Source: Dactylis glomerata
Taxonomy: Eukaryota > Streptophyta > Magnoliopsida > Poales > Poaceae
Assembly: GCA_007115705.1 (NCBI GenBank)
Contig: QXEO01000728.1
Location: 186,001 to 250,000 of the forward strand
DNA length: 64,000 bases
Reading direction: 5' to 3'
Shown: in pieces, positions 34,050 through 44,553 of the stretch
Position numbering within the stretch: the stretch's first letter is position 1
Layout: each line of letters starts with the position of its first letter
Notes under the pieces: generated by a model
Told to the model about the DNA's origin: nothing
The model's database searches: none
What the model saw: only the letters and a program-made list of their open reading frames with translations
Made by a program: the position numbers and the translations under genes

Positions 34050-35130
34050 GTAACCTAAAATGACACAATGCGAAGGCTTTACATTTTTTTGAATTTTTTT
34101 GAACTTCTTATGCTCGATTCAAAATGCGATCGAAACGGCGGGCATGAACCTTCTTAGCTAGGGGTTGAATTTTGCAGAAATATTTATGGATCTATGATAA
34201 AACATCTACTTGTGAGCCTGAAAATGGTTTTTTGAAAAAATCATGAGAAAACTATGATCCAGTTGTAGTTCAAATTTACCTCGCTTCCTGCTTAATCAGC
34301 AAGAGTTTGTCTTTTTTGTAAAAGGTTAATGCAAATCTTCATACACACACAAAAATGGTGATATATACGTAAAATATGTCCTACTATTATTGAAAATTAG
34401 GGTGGTATAATTTTGTAATGTATTTTCAGTACTTCCTTCACCAAAAAAACCCAATCTTGACACTTAGAAAATGGAAATTGATTTTTTGATGCATAAAAAA
34501 TGAAAACTCCCAATATAAACTTTGTTTGTCATCCCAATATGCATAATATGGGATCATTTGAACAAACTATTCCATGATTTGGGTCATGACCTAGCTCATC
34601 TGGCTTGAAAACCATGAAACTTCATACATGATAGGTCATATTTGAGAAGGGGTTTCTACAATATTTGCAAGAGTCCAAGTTTAACTTTTTTCCTCATAAC
34701 TAGGTCACATAACATGACACAATGCGGAGGTTTTATATTTTTTGATTTTTTTTTGAATCTGTTAGGCTCGATTTAAAATGCGGTCAAAACGGCGGGCATA
34801 AACCTTCTTAGCTAGGGGTTGAATTTTACAGAACTATTAATGGATCTCTGATAAAACTTCTACTTGTGAACCTGAAAATATTTTTTTAGAAAAATCATGG
34901 GCAAATTATGATGTGGCTCTAGTTCAAATTTTCCCAACTTCCAGCTGAATCAAAACCCTAAATCCATAAAATGAAAATCCTAACAAATTAAATTAATTAG
35001 TTCTAAATTTTGGAAGGTTTAGATGAATAGATCTTATTTTTCTGCAAATTTTGATATATTATTTGTATTTTTGTGAATTAAAATGATTTAGTTATGATTT
35101 TTCTAAGATTAATGTGATAAAATGGAAAAT
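34050..35130. repeat. Internal ~655-bp tandem units of CACTA 2, right part
   Basis: CGGCGGGCATGAACCTTCTTAG and following sequence recur at about 34137 and 34790, and also left of the nested element at about 23007. The same units are present in CACTA 3. No coding content. Confidence 0.8.
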
Positions 35131-35316
35131 AGCTATGCCGAGGGCATTGCCGTCGGCGTAGAGAAGGCCGTCGGCGTAGCTATCTTACGCCGATGGCAGT
35201 TCTACGCCGATGACTATTTTCGTGGGCTGCCTAGCTCGTGGCCTACGCCGACGGCACCGACGTTTGGCCGTCGGCGTTGACGTTGGCCGTCGGTGTATTG
35301 CGTCATTCCCGTAGTG

Positions 35317-35648
35317 GGAGTGCATCATCTGATTTACATGTCGTTTTACCTTGTATATTTAGAGTTTAAATGAAGTAGTGAAAATCAGAAAACATCAATC
35401 TCAAACGTGTAATATAGCGTACGTGTTCCCAGGTAGAGGTTTTCTTTTACTATTTCAGAAGCTTGACGTGGTCCTATTTGTTTTTTCTTTCAAAACCGTT
35501 CCAGGTCCTAATATTTTTCCACAACCGTGTCGAGGTCCTATGTCTTGTTCTGGGGTCCTGATTTCTGATAGTTGCCCTAGTCCTATACCCCTCTTTTTAT
35601 CTAGCATTTGTTGTCTTCAGAATTTCAGAAAAGGAAAAGCAGTCAAGA
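35317..35648. other. Spacer without recognised feature
   Basis: Host-like sequence between CACTA 2 and the RNase H-like pseudogene. Repeated GGTCCTA words at 35472, 35514 and 35535 are the only pattern seen. Confidence 0.4.
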
Positions 35649-36012
35649 TTATTGCAAGATTAAAGAGCTAACAACTACATGTCCTGGTGCAGATATTATC
35701 GTATGTACTTTTGTTTGCGGGGTCAATGGGATTGTATTAATAGTGTCATCACAATCCCTAGAGATACGACTCAAAAGAAACTCAGGAGCCGATCCTAACC
35801 AAACATTGGTCCTATCTTGTAACATGCTAAGTCTAGCTTAACTCATGACTTACAATATTCTGATCCCTATGAATCTTATTGACTCCAATAATCCTAGGAG
35901 AATTGGGAATACTCTGAAGGTCAGCCACCATGTTTCCCAAGTTTGAGTAGTCTTTACTATCACTCTTAGCGAAACCGACCAACTGTAGACAATCTGTCTC
36001 AATGATCATATC
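35649..36012 (-). pseudogene. RNase H-like (RVT_3) gene fragment with frameshift
   Basis: The minus strand reads DMIIETDCLQLVGFAKSD, then GNMVADLQSIPNSP, then NKIHRDQNIVSHEL, matching the Asp and His blocks of plant RVT_3-type RNase H domains (ETDC and RxxN-xxAHELA). One extra base near 35837 shifts the frame; the other frame continues with ARLSMLQDRTNVWLGSAPEF to a TAA at 35649-35651. The first part of the domain is missing. Such fragments are common in grass genomes and derive from LINE-like or domesticated RNase H genes. Confidence 0.7.
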
Positions 36013-37227
36013 TTCCGTCGTATGTACTTAATTGGCACTTCTTTATAACCTGCGGATGTCATTTTCTTCGCTTTGAACTAGCCAGCAGTCCTGGTTGCAG
36101 AAGGTTTCGTCGTCATCGGTGCCGTAAGTTGCAGGGTAACCAGTGATTTGAGTTGCGTGAATCCCAAATCTCGCTATATTAAACTGAAGACATGTTGTTA
36201 AACTAGGAATGGACATGGCGTTCGCCGCATAAAACGAAAATGCAGGTTCCATTTGATAGAGAACGAGTCCTGTTGCGTGCGAACTCTTGAGTCTTGAGTC
36301 CTTGTTTTAGCTGATGATCAGAAAGGCGATGTGTTAAGTTATCTCTGCTACATCCCTGTAAGATGTTTCTGCTCTTTACACACTGGCAATGCCAATGAGC
36401 ATGCAAAAGTGCGAAGTAGAGCAACTGGCCAATGGATTGGAAAAGGTGAGAATATGATATCCCAGTGGCTGGACGGGGCAACTCGGGTGCGTTCTGTCTG
36501 AAAGAAGCTGTGCGCGAGAAAGCGGAGGCAAGTAGGCACATTCGATCGGTCCTGACAGAATGCTTGCTACATTACCGTCACGGTATGAAATGCAGGCTAA
36601 TTATGGCGTTCAAGTGTCAAATTACGCGACTGAACCAATCTGCTTTGTACGTGCATTTAATCACTGCTTTGTGAGCTCGATCAAAACGGAGAAACCGGAA
36701 TAGAAACCAGATTAAGCTGCTGTGCCGGTGCTGGCTGCTCGTTAAGTGGCCAACACTGGCCGTATCATACATTATCTATGGCATGTTGTCATGTCATTTC
36801 CAACAACCTTATCCTGCGTCCTCCAATGGCGCAGCCTGCCTCAGGTGCTAATTTAAGTTTCTTTTGCAGGAATCCACGGTGCATGGCCAGTTGTCAGCCA
36901 CAGGGGAGCGAGTTGTTTGGCCCCTTTTGCTGCGGCCAATATATGGCCTTTCGATCAAAGCTGATAGGTAAAGCAACCCGAGTTGGCTAATGATCTGTTG
37001 AAGATTTGGCTCCTCGGTTAACATCGCAAGGAGTAAGGAGAGAGAACAACCAGGACTGTAGTACTGACGCTAGGTCGAAGGCAGCAGTGCACTGGACTGG
37101 ACGGGCGCTTTCAACGCCTAAATCATCGACCATAGAATGGGGGACGGGCACACGACCGAAATCGAGATCCGAGAGATCTGGCTGACTGATCGGCGGGCTC
37201 GGATGAGATTGTTCTGCCTCGCCTTCA
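36013..37227. other. Spacer without recognised gene
   Basis: Several short open frames on both strands show no motif, signal or codon bias. No repeat was found by eye. Confidence 0.4.
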
Positions 37228-37511
37228 GAGCGAGAACAATAGTGTAGCCAGCAGCCGGCTACAGCATTTTGTCATATCATATATAGTCAACATATAGCTA
37301 GCATGTATAATAGTGGGCTATAAAAATGTACTACTTTATTAATATATGGCCCACCTTTCACTCTCACAAACTATCTAGGAGCACGTGCTAGAGCTGGCTC
37401 TTGCATAAGAGTCCACCTACCTTCTCTTTCCTAACCTCACTCCTCCAACTAAGCAAAGATATAATATTTTATCTCTTATAGCCACCTGAGTCTACTCTAT
37501 TGTACTTGCTC
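37228..37511. mobile_element. MITE, 284 bp, TSD TCA
   Basis: The left end is GAGCGAGAACAATAGTGTAG. The right end read inward is GAGCAAGTACAATAGAGTAG. TCA flanks both sides (37225-37227 and 37512-37514). Three-base TSD and ACAATAG-type termini fit a PIF/Harbinger-like MITE, though TCA is not the usual TWA. Confidence 0.72.
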
Positions 37512-37559
37512 TCACGGGCTCGCTCGATGCATGTCTGCCATCTGCCAGCATGCTTAGCC

Positions 37560-38400
37560 CTGTCCCTGTGACGGTGGAGAGGTCTACTTGCAGTATGGAC
37601 CGAAACAACGGACAAGCCTACTTCCAGGACGATTCCTGTACGCCGCCCATTGCGGCGCGGGAGGCTCGCGCCGCGCACCCCGTGGCCCAGTGGGCCGACC
37701 CTTTTAATTTTCTTCTAATTTTTATGCTTTTTCTTTTTTCTTCCTTTGTCTTTTTCCTTTTTTTATTTTATTTTTACTTTTTCAAAAAAAAGTTTAGAAT
37801 TTAATTTTTCTTCAGGATTTTAAAAATTCTTCATGTTTTTTCAAAAAATATTCATGAATTAATTTTAGGTTCATAGATTTTGAAAATTTGTTCATGAATT
37901 TTTCAAAAAAATGTTCTTGATTTTTGAAAATTTATTCATGATTTTTAAAAAATTGTTCACATGTTTTGAAAAGTTGTTCATTATTTTTGAAAAAATGTTC
38001 ATGTTTTTCAAATTTTATTCATAACTTTCTAATTTTTTTCACAATTTTAAAATTTGTTCATTATTTTCAAATACTTCATGAGTACTCAAAAAATTGTTCA
38101 GATTTTGAATTTTAAAAAATGGTCAGATTAAAAATGTTCAGATTTTGAATTTTGAATTTTTTTCAGATTTAGAATATATTTATTTTCAAAAAGTGTTTTC
38201 ATTTTTGAAAATTTTCAGATTTTGAAAAAACACAAAAGAAATAACAGAAAAAGGAAGGAAAAATAAAATAATGAAAAGGAGAGGAATACCTGATGGGCTA
38301 GCCCATCTTCTTGTTCCCTTCAGGCAGCGCGTGCCTCTGGCGCCGCAGCGAGCGGTGTCCTAGAGCTCCCTACTTCTAGTGAGGAGCCCTGTCACTGTGA
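37560..38400. repeat. AT-rich block of TTCATGATTTTTGAAAA-type repeats between GC-rich ends
   Basis: From 37790 to 38240 imperfect units of about 20-28 bp (TGTTCATGATTTTTGAAAAT) recur. GC-rich sequences with GGCCCAGTGGGCC and GGCTAGCC lie on both sides, and AGCCCTGTC followed by CTGTGAC occurs at 37556 and 38386. The layout suggests a degraded DNA transposon; termini were not fixed. Confidence 0.5.
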
Positions 38401-38975
38401 CAGTGGTGTTCGCAGGTATTTATTTTTATATACTTACCCATGGCACACCAACTAAACTGGTGCGCCACAAGTAAGGCCATACTAGTGGCCCAACACATGT
38501 TGGTGCGACACTGGTAAATATTAGTAGAACGTGGTGCACCACAAGTCAGTCATTCTTCTATAAGCTATTTCCCTCTAGAGAATCCCCACCACGCCCGAGG
38601 TGGAGCCGAAGCAAGAGGAGCACTTTGGCGCGAGGTGGCGGATCTAGAAAAGAAGACCATGTCGGCACCGCCCCTCTAGCGAGCCATCACCTCGTCGTAG
38701 TCACGGCTGTTTCCCACCAGGTGTGGCGGCCGCGCTTGATGAACTGCGAGTGGCATACCGGCCCCTTGTACACATCGACATGGTATTGTTCTAGGGAGAG
38801 GGGGAGAAGACGAGGACACTGTTTGGGCGTCGATTTGCCTTTGTGCCACTTGTGGGTGGGCCTCAGGAGGAGAAGAGAGGATTGCGCATTGTCTTCGGGC
38901 CGACAAATTTTTAGCATAAATTTATGCAGTGAATAGATCGCAACGAACATCTGGGTCCTTTTGCATCGGGCTGGA
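38401..38975. other. Spacer with GGTGCGCCAC-like words, no gene called
   Basis: At 38440-38560 words such as CTGGTGCGCCAC and GTGGTGCACCAC recur, as in subterminal regions of another CACTA family. No terminus was found. Open frames on both strands at 38625-38936 are not supported by any motif. Confidence 0.4.
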
Positions 38976-39419
38976 CACTACAGGAATGGTGAAAGACGCC
39001 GACGGCCAAATGTCGGTGCCGTCGGCGTAGGCTATATTTTAGGCAGCCCACGAAGCTGGCCGTCGGCGTAGAATTACCGTCGGCGTAAGATAGCTACACC
39101 GACGGCAATGCCCTCGGCATAGCTATTTTGCATTTTACCACATTAATCTTAGAAAAATCATAACTAAATCATTCTAATTCACAAAAATATAAATAATATA
39201 TCAAAATTTGCAGAAAAATAAGATCTATTCATCTAAACCTTCAAAAATTAGAACTAATTAATTCAATTAGTTAGGATTTTCAGTTTAGGGATTTAGGGTT
39301 TTGATTCAGTTGGAAGTCGAGAAAATTTGAACTAGAGCCGCATCATAGTTTTCCCATAATTTTTCTAAGAAATCATTTTCATGTTCATAAGTAGAAGTTT
39401 TATCAGAGATCCATAAATA

Positions 39420-40790
39420 GTTCTGTAAAATTCAACCCCTAGCTAAGAAGGTTCATGCCCGCCGTTTCGACCGCATTTTGAATCGAGCATAAGAAGTTCA
39501 AAAAAATTCAAAAAAATGTAAAGCCTTCGTATTGTGTCATTTTATGTTACCTAGTTGTGAGGAAAAATAATAAACTTAGACTATTGCAAATATTATAGAA
39601 ACCCCTTCTCAGAAATGACCTATCATGTACGAAGTTTCATGGCTTTCAAGCCAGATGAGCTAGGTCATGATCCGAATCATTGAATAGTTTGTTCAAATGA
39701 CCCCATATTGTGCACATGTGTGCATATTGGGATGAGAAACAAAGTTCATATTAGGAGTTTTCATTTTCTATGCATAAAAAAATCAATTTTCATTTTCTAA
39801 GTGTCAAAATTGGGTTTTTTTATGATGGAAGTACTGAAAATACATTACAAAATTATACCAACCTAATTTTCAACAATAGTAGGAAACATTTTATGTATAT
39901 ATCACCAATTTTTTGTGTGTATGAAGCTTTGCATTAACCTTTCACAAAAAAGACAAACTCTTGCCGATTCAGTAGGAAGCGGGGTAAATTTGAACTACAA
40001 CTGTATCATAGTTTGCCCATGTTTTTTTCAAAAAATCATTTTTAGGTTCACAAGTAGATGTTTTATCATAGATCCATAAATAGTTCTGCAAAATTAAACC
40101 CCTAGCTAAGAAGGTTCATGCCCGCCGTTTTGACCGCATTTTGAATCGAGCATAAGAAGTTCAAAAAAATCTAAAGCCTTCGTATTGTGTCATTTTATGT
40201 TACCTAGTTGTGAGGAAAAATAATAAACTTGGACTATTGCAAATATTGTAGAAACCCCTTCTCAGAAATGACCTATCATGTACGAAGTTTCATGGCTTTC
40301 AAGCCAGATGAGCTAGGTCATGACCTGAATCATAGAATAGTTTGTTCAAATGACCCCATATTGTGCACATGTGTGCATATTGGGATGGGAAACAAAGTTC
40401 ATATTGGGAGTTTCATTTTCTATGCATAAAAAATCAATTTTCATTTTCTAAGTGTCAAAATTGGGTTTTTTTGTGAAGAAAGTACTGAAAATACATTACA
40501 AAACTAGACCACCAAAATTTTAAATAATATTAGGACATATTTTATGTATATATCACCAATTTTTTTTGTGTGTGAAGCTTTGCATTAACCTTTCACAAAA
40601 AAGACAAACTCTTCCCAATTCAGTAGGAAGTGGGGTAAATTTGAACTACAGCTCCATCATGGCTTCCTCATGATTTTTTGAAAAAATCACTTTTAGATAC
40701 ACAACATGTTATTATATTAGAGATACACAAAGAGTTTTGCGAAATTCGACCTCTAGCTAAGAAGGTTCATGCCCACCGTTTATCAACGGG
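39420..40790. repeat. ~655-bp internal tandem units of CACTA 3
   Basis: TAGCTAAGAAGGTTCATGCC occurs at about 39441, 40103 and 40756; CTCAGAAATGACCTATCATG at 39609 and 40261. The period is 653-662 bp. The units contain TTCAAATGACCCCATATTG and CCATAAATAGTTCTG blocks and no open frame of note. Confidence 0.88.
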
Positions 40791-41327
40791 GTAAAGTGAG
40801 GGTTAATGGAATAAAGCGGGGGTATGACATAAGAAAACTATGAAAAAATTGTTTATCATGTGGACTCATTAGTATTTGACATAAGAAGACTAGGTGTGAA
40901 GGTTTTCCTTTTTTGATTTTTTTAATTTTTTATGATTTTTTCAATGTAAATCTCATTAGTTCGAGATATCACTGATGATACATTAAATTCAAAATGAGCA
41001 TAAGAAATTCAAAATTAAATAAAACATAAAAACATTACATATGGATGTCATATTTGGATTCCTCTCATTTTTCTTATCGATTTAGACATATAATTTGTCA
41101 AATTCCGATTTAAAGATTTAAAGATGTAAATTATTCAATATATTTATTAATTATTCATTGTTATTTACTTATTATATAGTTTGAAATTCAATATATTTAT
41201 TACTTATTTATTGTTGTTTACTTAATATATAGTTTGGAAACTTAAAACCAATGACGTGTGACATAGTGGTATAAGGGTTAATAGAATTGATATGGTAGTA
41301 TTATCAACAAGGTATAATTTGCTTCGT

Positions 41328-41409
41328 GGACACTCATCCGGATGGAACAGAGAAGTTAAGCGTGCTGGAGGTGAAGTAGTGTGAGGATGGGTGACCGACC
41401 GGGAAGTTT
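41328..41409 (+). other. 5S rRNA-like segment in CACTA 3
   Basis: GAAGTTAAGCGTGCT (A box region), AAGTAGT, AGGATGGGTGACC (C box, exact) and GGGAAGT follow in the order and spacing of plant 5S rRNA. The outer stem of 5S RNA is lacking. It corresponds to 22372-22452 on the other strand in CACTA 2. A weak T run (TTTTTT) downstream at about 41519 could end Pol III transcription, but this is far away. Alternative origin: a Cassandra-type TRIM LTR. Confidence 0.82.
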
Positions 41410-42068
41410 GACCAAGACTTAAATTTGACCAAAGATTAAGTGTAATTAGTGTTAAAAATATTCCAATTGAGAGATTAGTGAGGCAAACAATTCAGAAAAA
41501 AATTAAAAAAAAAATCAATTTTTTTAAACTTTAAAAAAAAAAATAGGCTATGCCGACGGGGCTACGCCGACGGCTTTGCCCTCGGCATAGCCTACGCCGA
41601 GGGCAAATGCTACGCCGATGGTAAAACAGAGCTCCGCCGAGAGGCATCTACGCCGAGGGGCTGCGCCGACGGCAGCCCTCAGCGTATACTACGCCGACGG
41701 CAAAACATGGCTACGCCGAGGGCAATTGGCCATCGGCGTATCTCTTTATTCCTGTAGTGGGAGGGCTAGGTTTCGGCTCTCCTCGTGTCCACACAGATCA
41801 AATCGGGCAGACTCAATATATTTTCATCGAGCCGCTGAAGAGCTGCCCTAAAGCAAGAGACACGTGTATTTTGCTTTCCTTTTCAAGACGTGCGCCAGAA
41901 CCCTACCGGCGGGCCGCTAGACGCGTCCATGTGGGAAATTTCTCATCGGGCTGCTGGCTGCTTCTTCAGATGGCATGTTTGATGCCAATCAGACCCATTG
42001 TCAAAACTCACGGCGTTTCACTTTCCAATCAAGACTATGTACTGCCATATATATTACCGTAAGACGCC

Positions 42069-42077
42069 TATATATAT
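42069..42077 (+). promoter_or_regulatory. TATA box upstream of LEA2-like gene
   Basis: TATATATATG about 85 bp before the ATG at 42161, a usual distance for a short plant leader. Confidence 0.6.
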
Positions 42078-42160
42078 GTAAGCAGCCTATTGGTTCCTAT
42101 CCAAGCAACAAGGACAAATCTCGGCGGCGCGGCAGATCGATTCTCAAGAAGAGCTAGACG

Positions 42161-42715
42161 ATGGCCATGGGCGCCCCGGAAGCGCCAAGGCTAGACCAAG
42201 ACCCCCTTCTCCTTTGTTTCTTAGCCATCGTCGTGGTGCCGGCCCTCATCATGGCAGGCTACTATGTCGCCCTCGCCCGTCCGCCCTACTACGAGGAGCC
42301 CCACTACTCCGTCGTCATCGACTCCGCCTCCGGCGTCGGCCCGGTTTGTAGCGGCGGCCGGCGCGTGGCGGACCCGGAGTTCAACCTCACCTTCCGCCTC
42401 GACTCGCGCGGGCTCTCGCTCCCCGGGTGCGCCGACCGCGGCATGCACCTGGAGGTGTCCTACCGCGGCGCCTTGCTCGCCTCTGCCATCGCCACCACGG
42501 AGTCCGTCTGTGTCGATGGGGGGAAGGCGGTGGATTGGCCCGTTGTGGCGAGGGCAGCCGGCGTGGTGGTCCCAGATTCCGTGGCCTGTTGCCTCATAGC
42601 AGATGTACACAATGGAGCGGAGGTGTTCGACGTCGCGCTGCTTGGCTCGGCAAAAGAACGGACTGTGCGGCAGTGGACAGGCATTAGTCCTAGTCGTCGT
42701 CCAGCTTCAGCGTAG
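42161..42715 (+). CDS. Small membrane protein, LEA2/NDR1-like
   Basis: Intronless frame of 184 residues. After a short N-terminal tail with DQDP comes one hydrophobic segment (residues about 16-36, LLLCFLAIVVVPALIMAGYY). An extracytoplasmic domain follows with YSVVIDSASGVGP, DPEFNLTFRLDSRGL, MHLEVSYRGALLASA and DWPVVARAAGVVVPDSV. The pattern of a transmembrane anchor plus a beta-rich domain with NLTF and VSYRG is that of grass LEA2/NDR1-HIN1-like proteins. It would sit in the plasma membrane with the domain outside. Strong GC bias is typical of grass genes. A TATA box lies 85 bp upstream. The last 25 residues (KERTVRQWTGISPSRRPASA) look atypical and may come from loss of an original stop. Assignment is by overall pattern only. 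Confidence 0.65.
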   Translation: MAMGAPEAPRLDQDPLLLCFLAIVVVPALIMAGYYVALARPPYYEEPHYSVVIDSASGVGPVCSGGRRVADPEFNLTFRLDSRGLSLPGCADRGMHLEVSYRGALLASAIATTESVCVDGGKAVDWPVVARAAGVVVPDSVACCLIADVHNGAEVFDVALLGSAKERTVRQWTGISPSRRPASA

Positions 42716-42766
42716 AAATTTATAGCTTACTTGGTTTGTAATAGCAATCTGCAGGCTTGTGACGTA

Positions 42767-42821
42767 CTCCCTCCGATCGAAAAAAGTGTCAAACCCGACA
42801 TTTATTTCGGATCAGAGGGAG
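42767..42821. mobile_element. Short Stowaway-like MITE, 55 bp
   Basis: CTCCCTCCGATC at the left and GATCAGAGGGAG at the right, flanked by TA on both sides (42765-42766, 42822-42823). TA target and CTCCCTCCG ends are diagnostic of Stowaway (Tc1/mariner). It lies 50 bp after the LEA2-like stop, so possibly in its 3' UTR. Confidence 0.85.
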
Positions 42822-43055
42822 TACTTTTATGTTTTTCTCGTTACTAGCAGGGATGTCAATTTTCAGAGGTTAATTATCGTTTAAGTACTGAGTTATATGC
42901 TTGAGTTTGTGCACGAAATTCTCTTCTAACGAAACAAAAAACATCTCTTGAAAACCTTTCTTAAAAACCCATGCTTTTCGTAATTAAATTCCTAATCTAC
43001 TATAGTTCATCTCTGCTGATCTAGTGTTTGTCCATAACATCTACACTTTCAGGTA

Positions 43056-43159
43056 CTCCTTGTGTTCCATTAAACATGTCACCAATATGGATGTATCTAG
43101 ACACCAAAATATGTCTAGATATATCTATTTTAGCGACATGTTTTATGGAACGGAGGGAG
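43056..43159. mobile_element. Stowaway MITE, 104 bp
   Basis: Ends CTCCTTGTGTTCCAT and, inverted, CTCCCTCCGTTCCAT, flanked by TA. Internal ATGTCTAGATATATC and mirrored GTATCTAGACACC form a long hairpin. Confidence 0.9.
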
Positions 43160-43161
43160 TA

Positions 43162-44553
43162 CAAAACATTCCATGTACAACTTATGTAAATAGAAAAAAG
43201 GAAAATGATGATTAAATATGATTTTTGAAATTCGAAAAAATATGATTAAAAATGCTTAATTGTTTGTATGGTTCCTATGCCTCCTTTTCTTGATCTTGGC
43301 TGGAAAGGCAACTGGTCTATTTTTGATGAGGTGTCATCTACACAATTGTTGCTATCGCTGATGTCAGTCTTTGATTGTTGCGGTGAGGTTTTTGTTTTCT
43401 TTCTTCTTATATTTTTTTTGGTTGTGTGCATTTTTATGTCTGAATTTATTGTAGTTATTATGTTGTTATAGAGACTGGGTGCAATTGATATTATTTTAAT
43501 ATTTGTAGATTTCCTTTGTTAAAAAACATAATACGCGAGGGGGCTTGTTGCTCCATCTGTACTTACGGATGATCGTAGGTTTGGATCCAGATGCGACATC
43601 ATTCTTTCGATAAGGGGAATATTAATATTAAGCTGATACCAATTACACTCAGCCTCTGCAACAACAAAATGCCAAGAACTAGTCTAAACATTAAGGATGC
43701 ACACAGCTAAAAAAAGAAATAGAAATAGAAATAAAACCTCGCCGAAGCGATCTCTAACCGGTGAAAAGTGGTAGTTGTCCACTAACGGCTATTCCTAGCT
43801 CGGCTCCGTTAACGCAAATCCGGGAGGAGTCGGTAGTTGGGCACTGGATCCCTTCGAACCTAGAGAACGTGTGACACTGGGTCGGGGTTTGGTGAACCAA
43901 CAGGTCGCTCCTTTAGTTGAAGTATTGGGTCCCCAGTATAAACAAGCCACCACCGATGGCGACACCTAAACTCCAAGTTTCTCCAAAGCGAGATGCGACA
44001 TCATGATTTCTTTTTGCATCAAGGCCGACACGCCATCAGAGCATGGCAAGGAGACGGGGGAATACAATATCAAGCCTGATGCGTCGTCGGAGTGCCAAGG
44101 AGGAAAAGGAATTGCAAAAGATGAGGGATGATGGTGTGCGGAATTTCAGATCGGTAAATTTGCCCCGTTCTACTCTTATCCTATGTGATAGCTAGGTTCG
44201 GGAGGTAGGGGTGGACACGGTTGTCCTTTTATTTGAGACGTGATATGAGGTTTGGTGTTGTTGAGCAGTGTACATGTCCACAGATCAGCTAGATGATGAC
44301 CAAGATCATGGACTTGTCAATGTGTCATAGCGGAGAACTGACAGGAATTACAGACGATTGCATGAATGCATGCCCAGAGAAACCCTCAAGATATATATTG
44401 GTGCAAATTACAATTCACTAATTTAACTGAACCGCACTGGCAGGAACTGAAACGCTAAGGATGACTTAACGTATAATTATTAAAAGTGCTTCTTGCAATG
44501 GTAGTGCGACCTGTCACATACATTTTCCGGGAGTATTTTGGTGCACTGTCTTC
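43162..44553. other. Intergenic region upstream of the MADS-box gene 3' end
   Basis: No gene supported. At 43590-43670 a segment (TTCGATAAGGGGAATATTAA, ACCAATTACACTCAGCCTC) resembles a sequence I have met repeatedly in Triticeae DNA but cannot assign. GATGCGACATCAT occurs at 43591 and 43993 as a direct repeat. Confidence 0.4.

Larger units (their letters stand above)
22034..35316 (+). mobile_element. CACTA 2, non-autonomous, TSD GGA, split by an LTR element
   Basis: The left end is CACTACAGGAATTTC. The right end read inward is CACTACGGGAATGAC. GGA lies on both sides (22031-22033 and 35317-35319). Subterminal words GCCGTCGGCGTAG and GCCCTCGGCGTAG fill both ends. After removing the nested LTR element (23586-34049) and its 5-bp duplication, 2814 bp remain, close to the 2784 bp of CACTA 3 at 38976. 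There is no coding sequence of its own; internal DNA consists of ~655-bp tandem units. Mobility would depend on a related autonomous element. Confidence 0.93.
38976..41759 (-). mobile_element. CACTA 3, non-autonomous, 2784 bp, TSD GGA
   Basis: The left end is CACTACAGGAATGGTG. The right end read inward is CACTACAGGAATAAAG. GGA flanks both sides (38973-38975 and 41760-41762). Its left end matches the right end of CACTA 2 and vice versa, so the two are inverted relative to each other. Subterminal words GCCGTCGGCGTAG are abundant at both ends. No coding sequence; two to three internal ~655-bp tandem units and one 5S-like segment. Confidence 0.94.

Noticed and set aside
38625..38950. Overlapping open frames of 76-103 codons
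   Set aside because: Different frames compete and none shows conserved sequence; probably remnant of a transposon.
41328..41409. Functional 5S rRNA gene
   Set aside because: The 5' and 3' helix strands are absent and there is no adjacent T-run terminator.
42221..42687. Other frames overlapping the LEA2-like gene
   Set aside because: GC-rich shadows; only the 42161-42715 frame has a membrane segment and family-like motifs.
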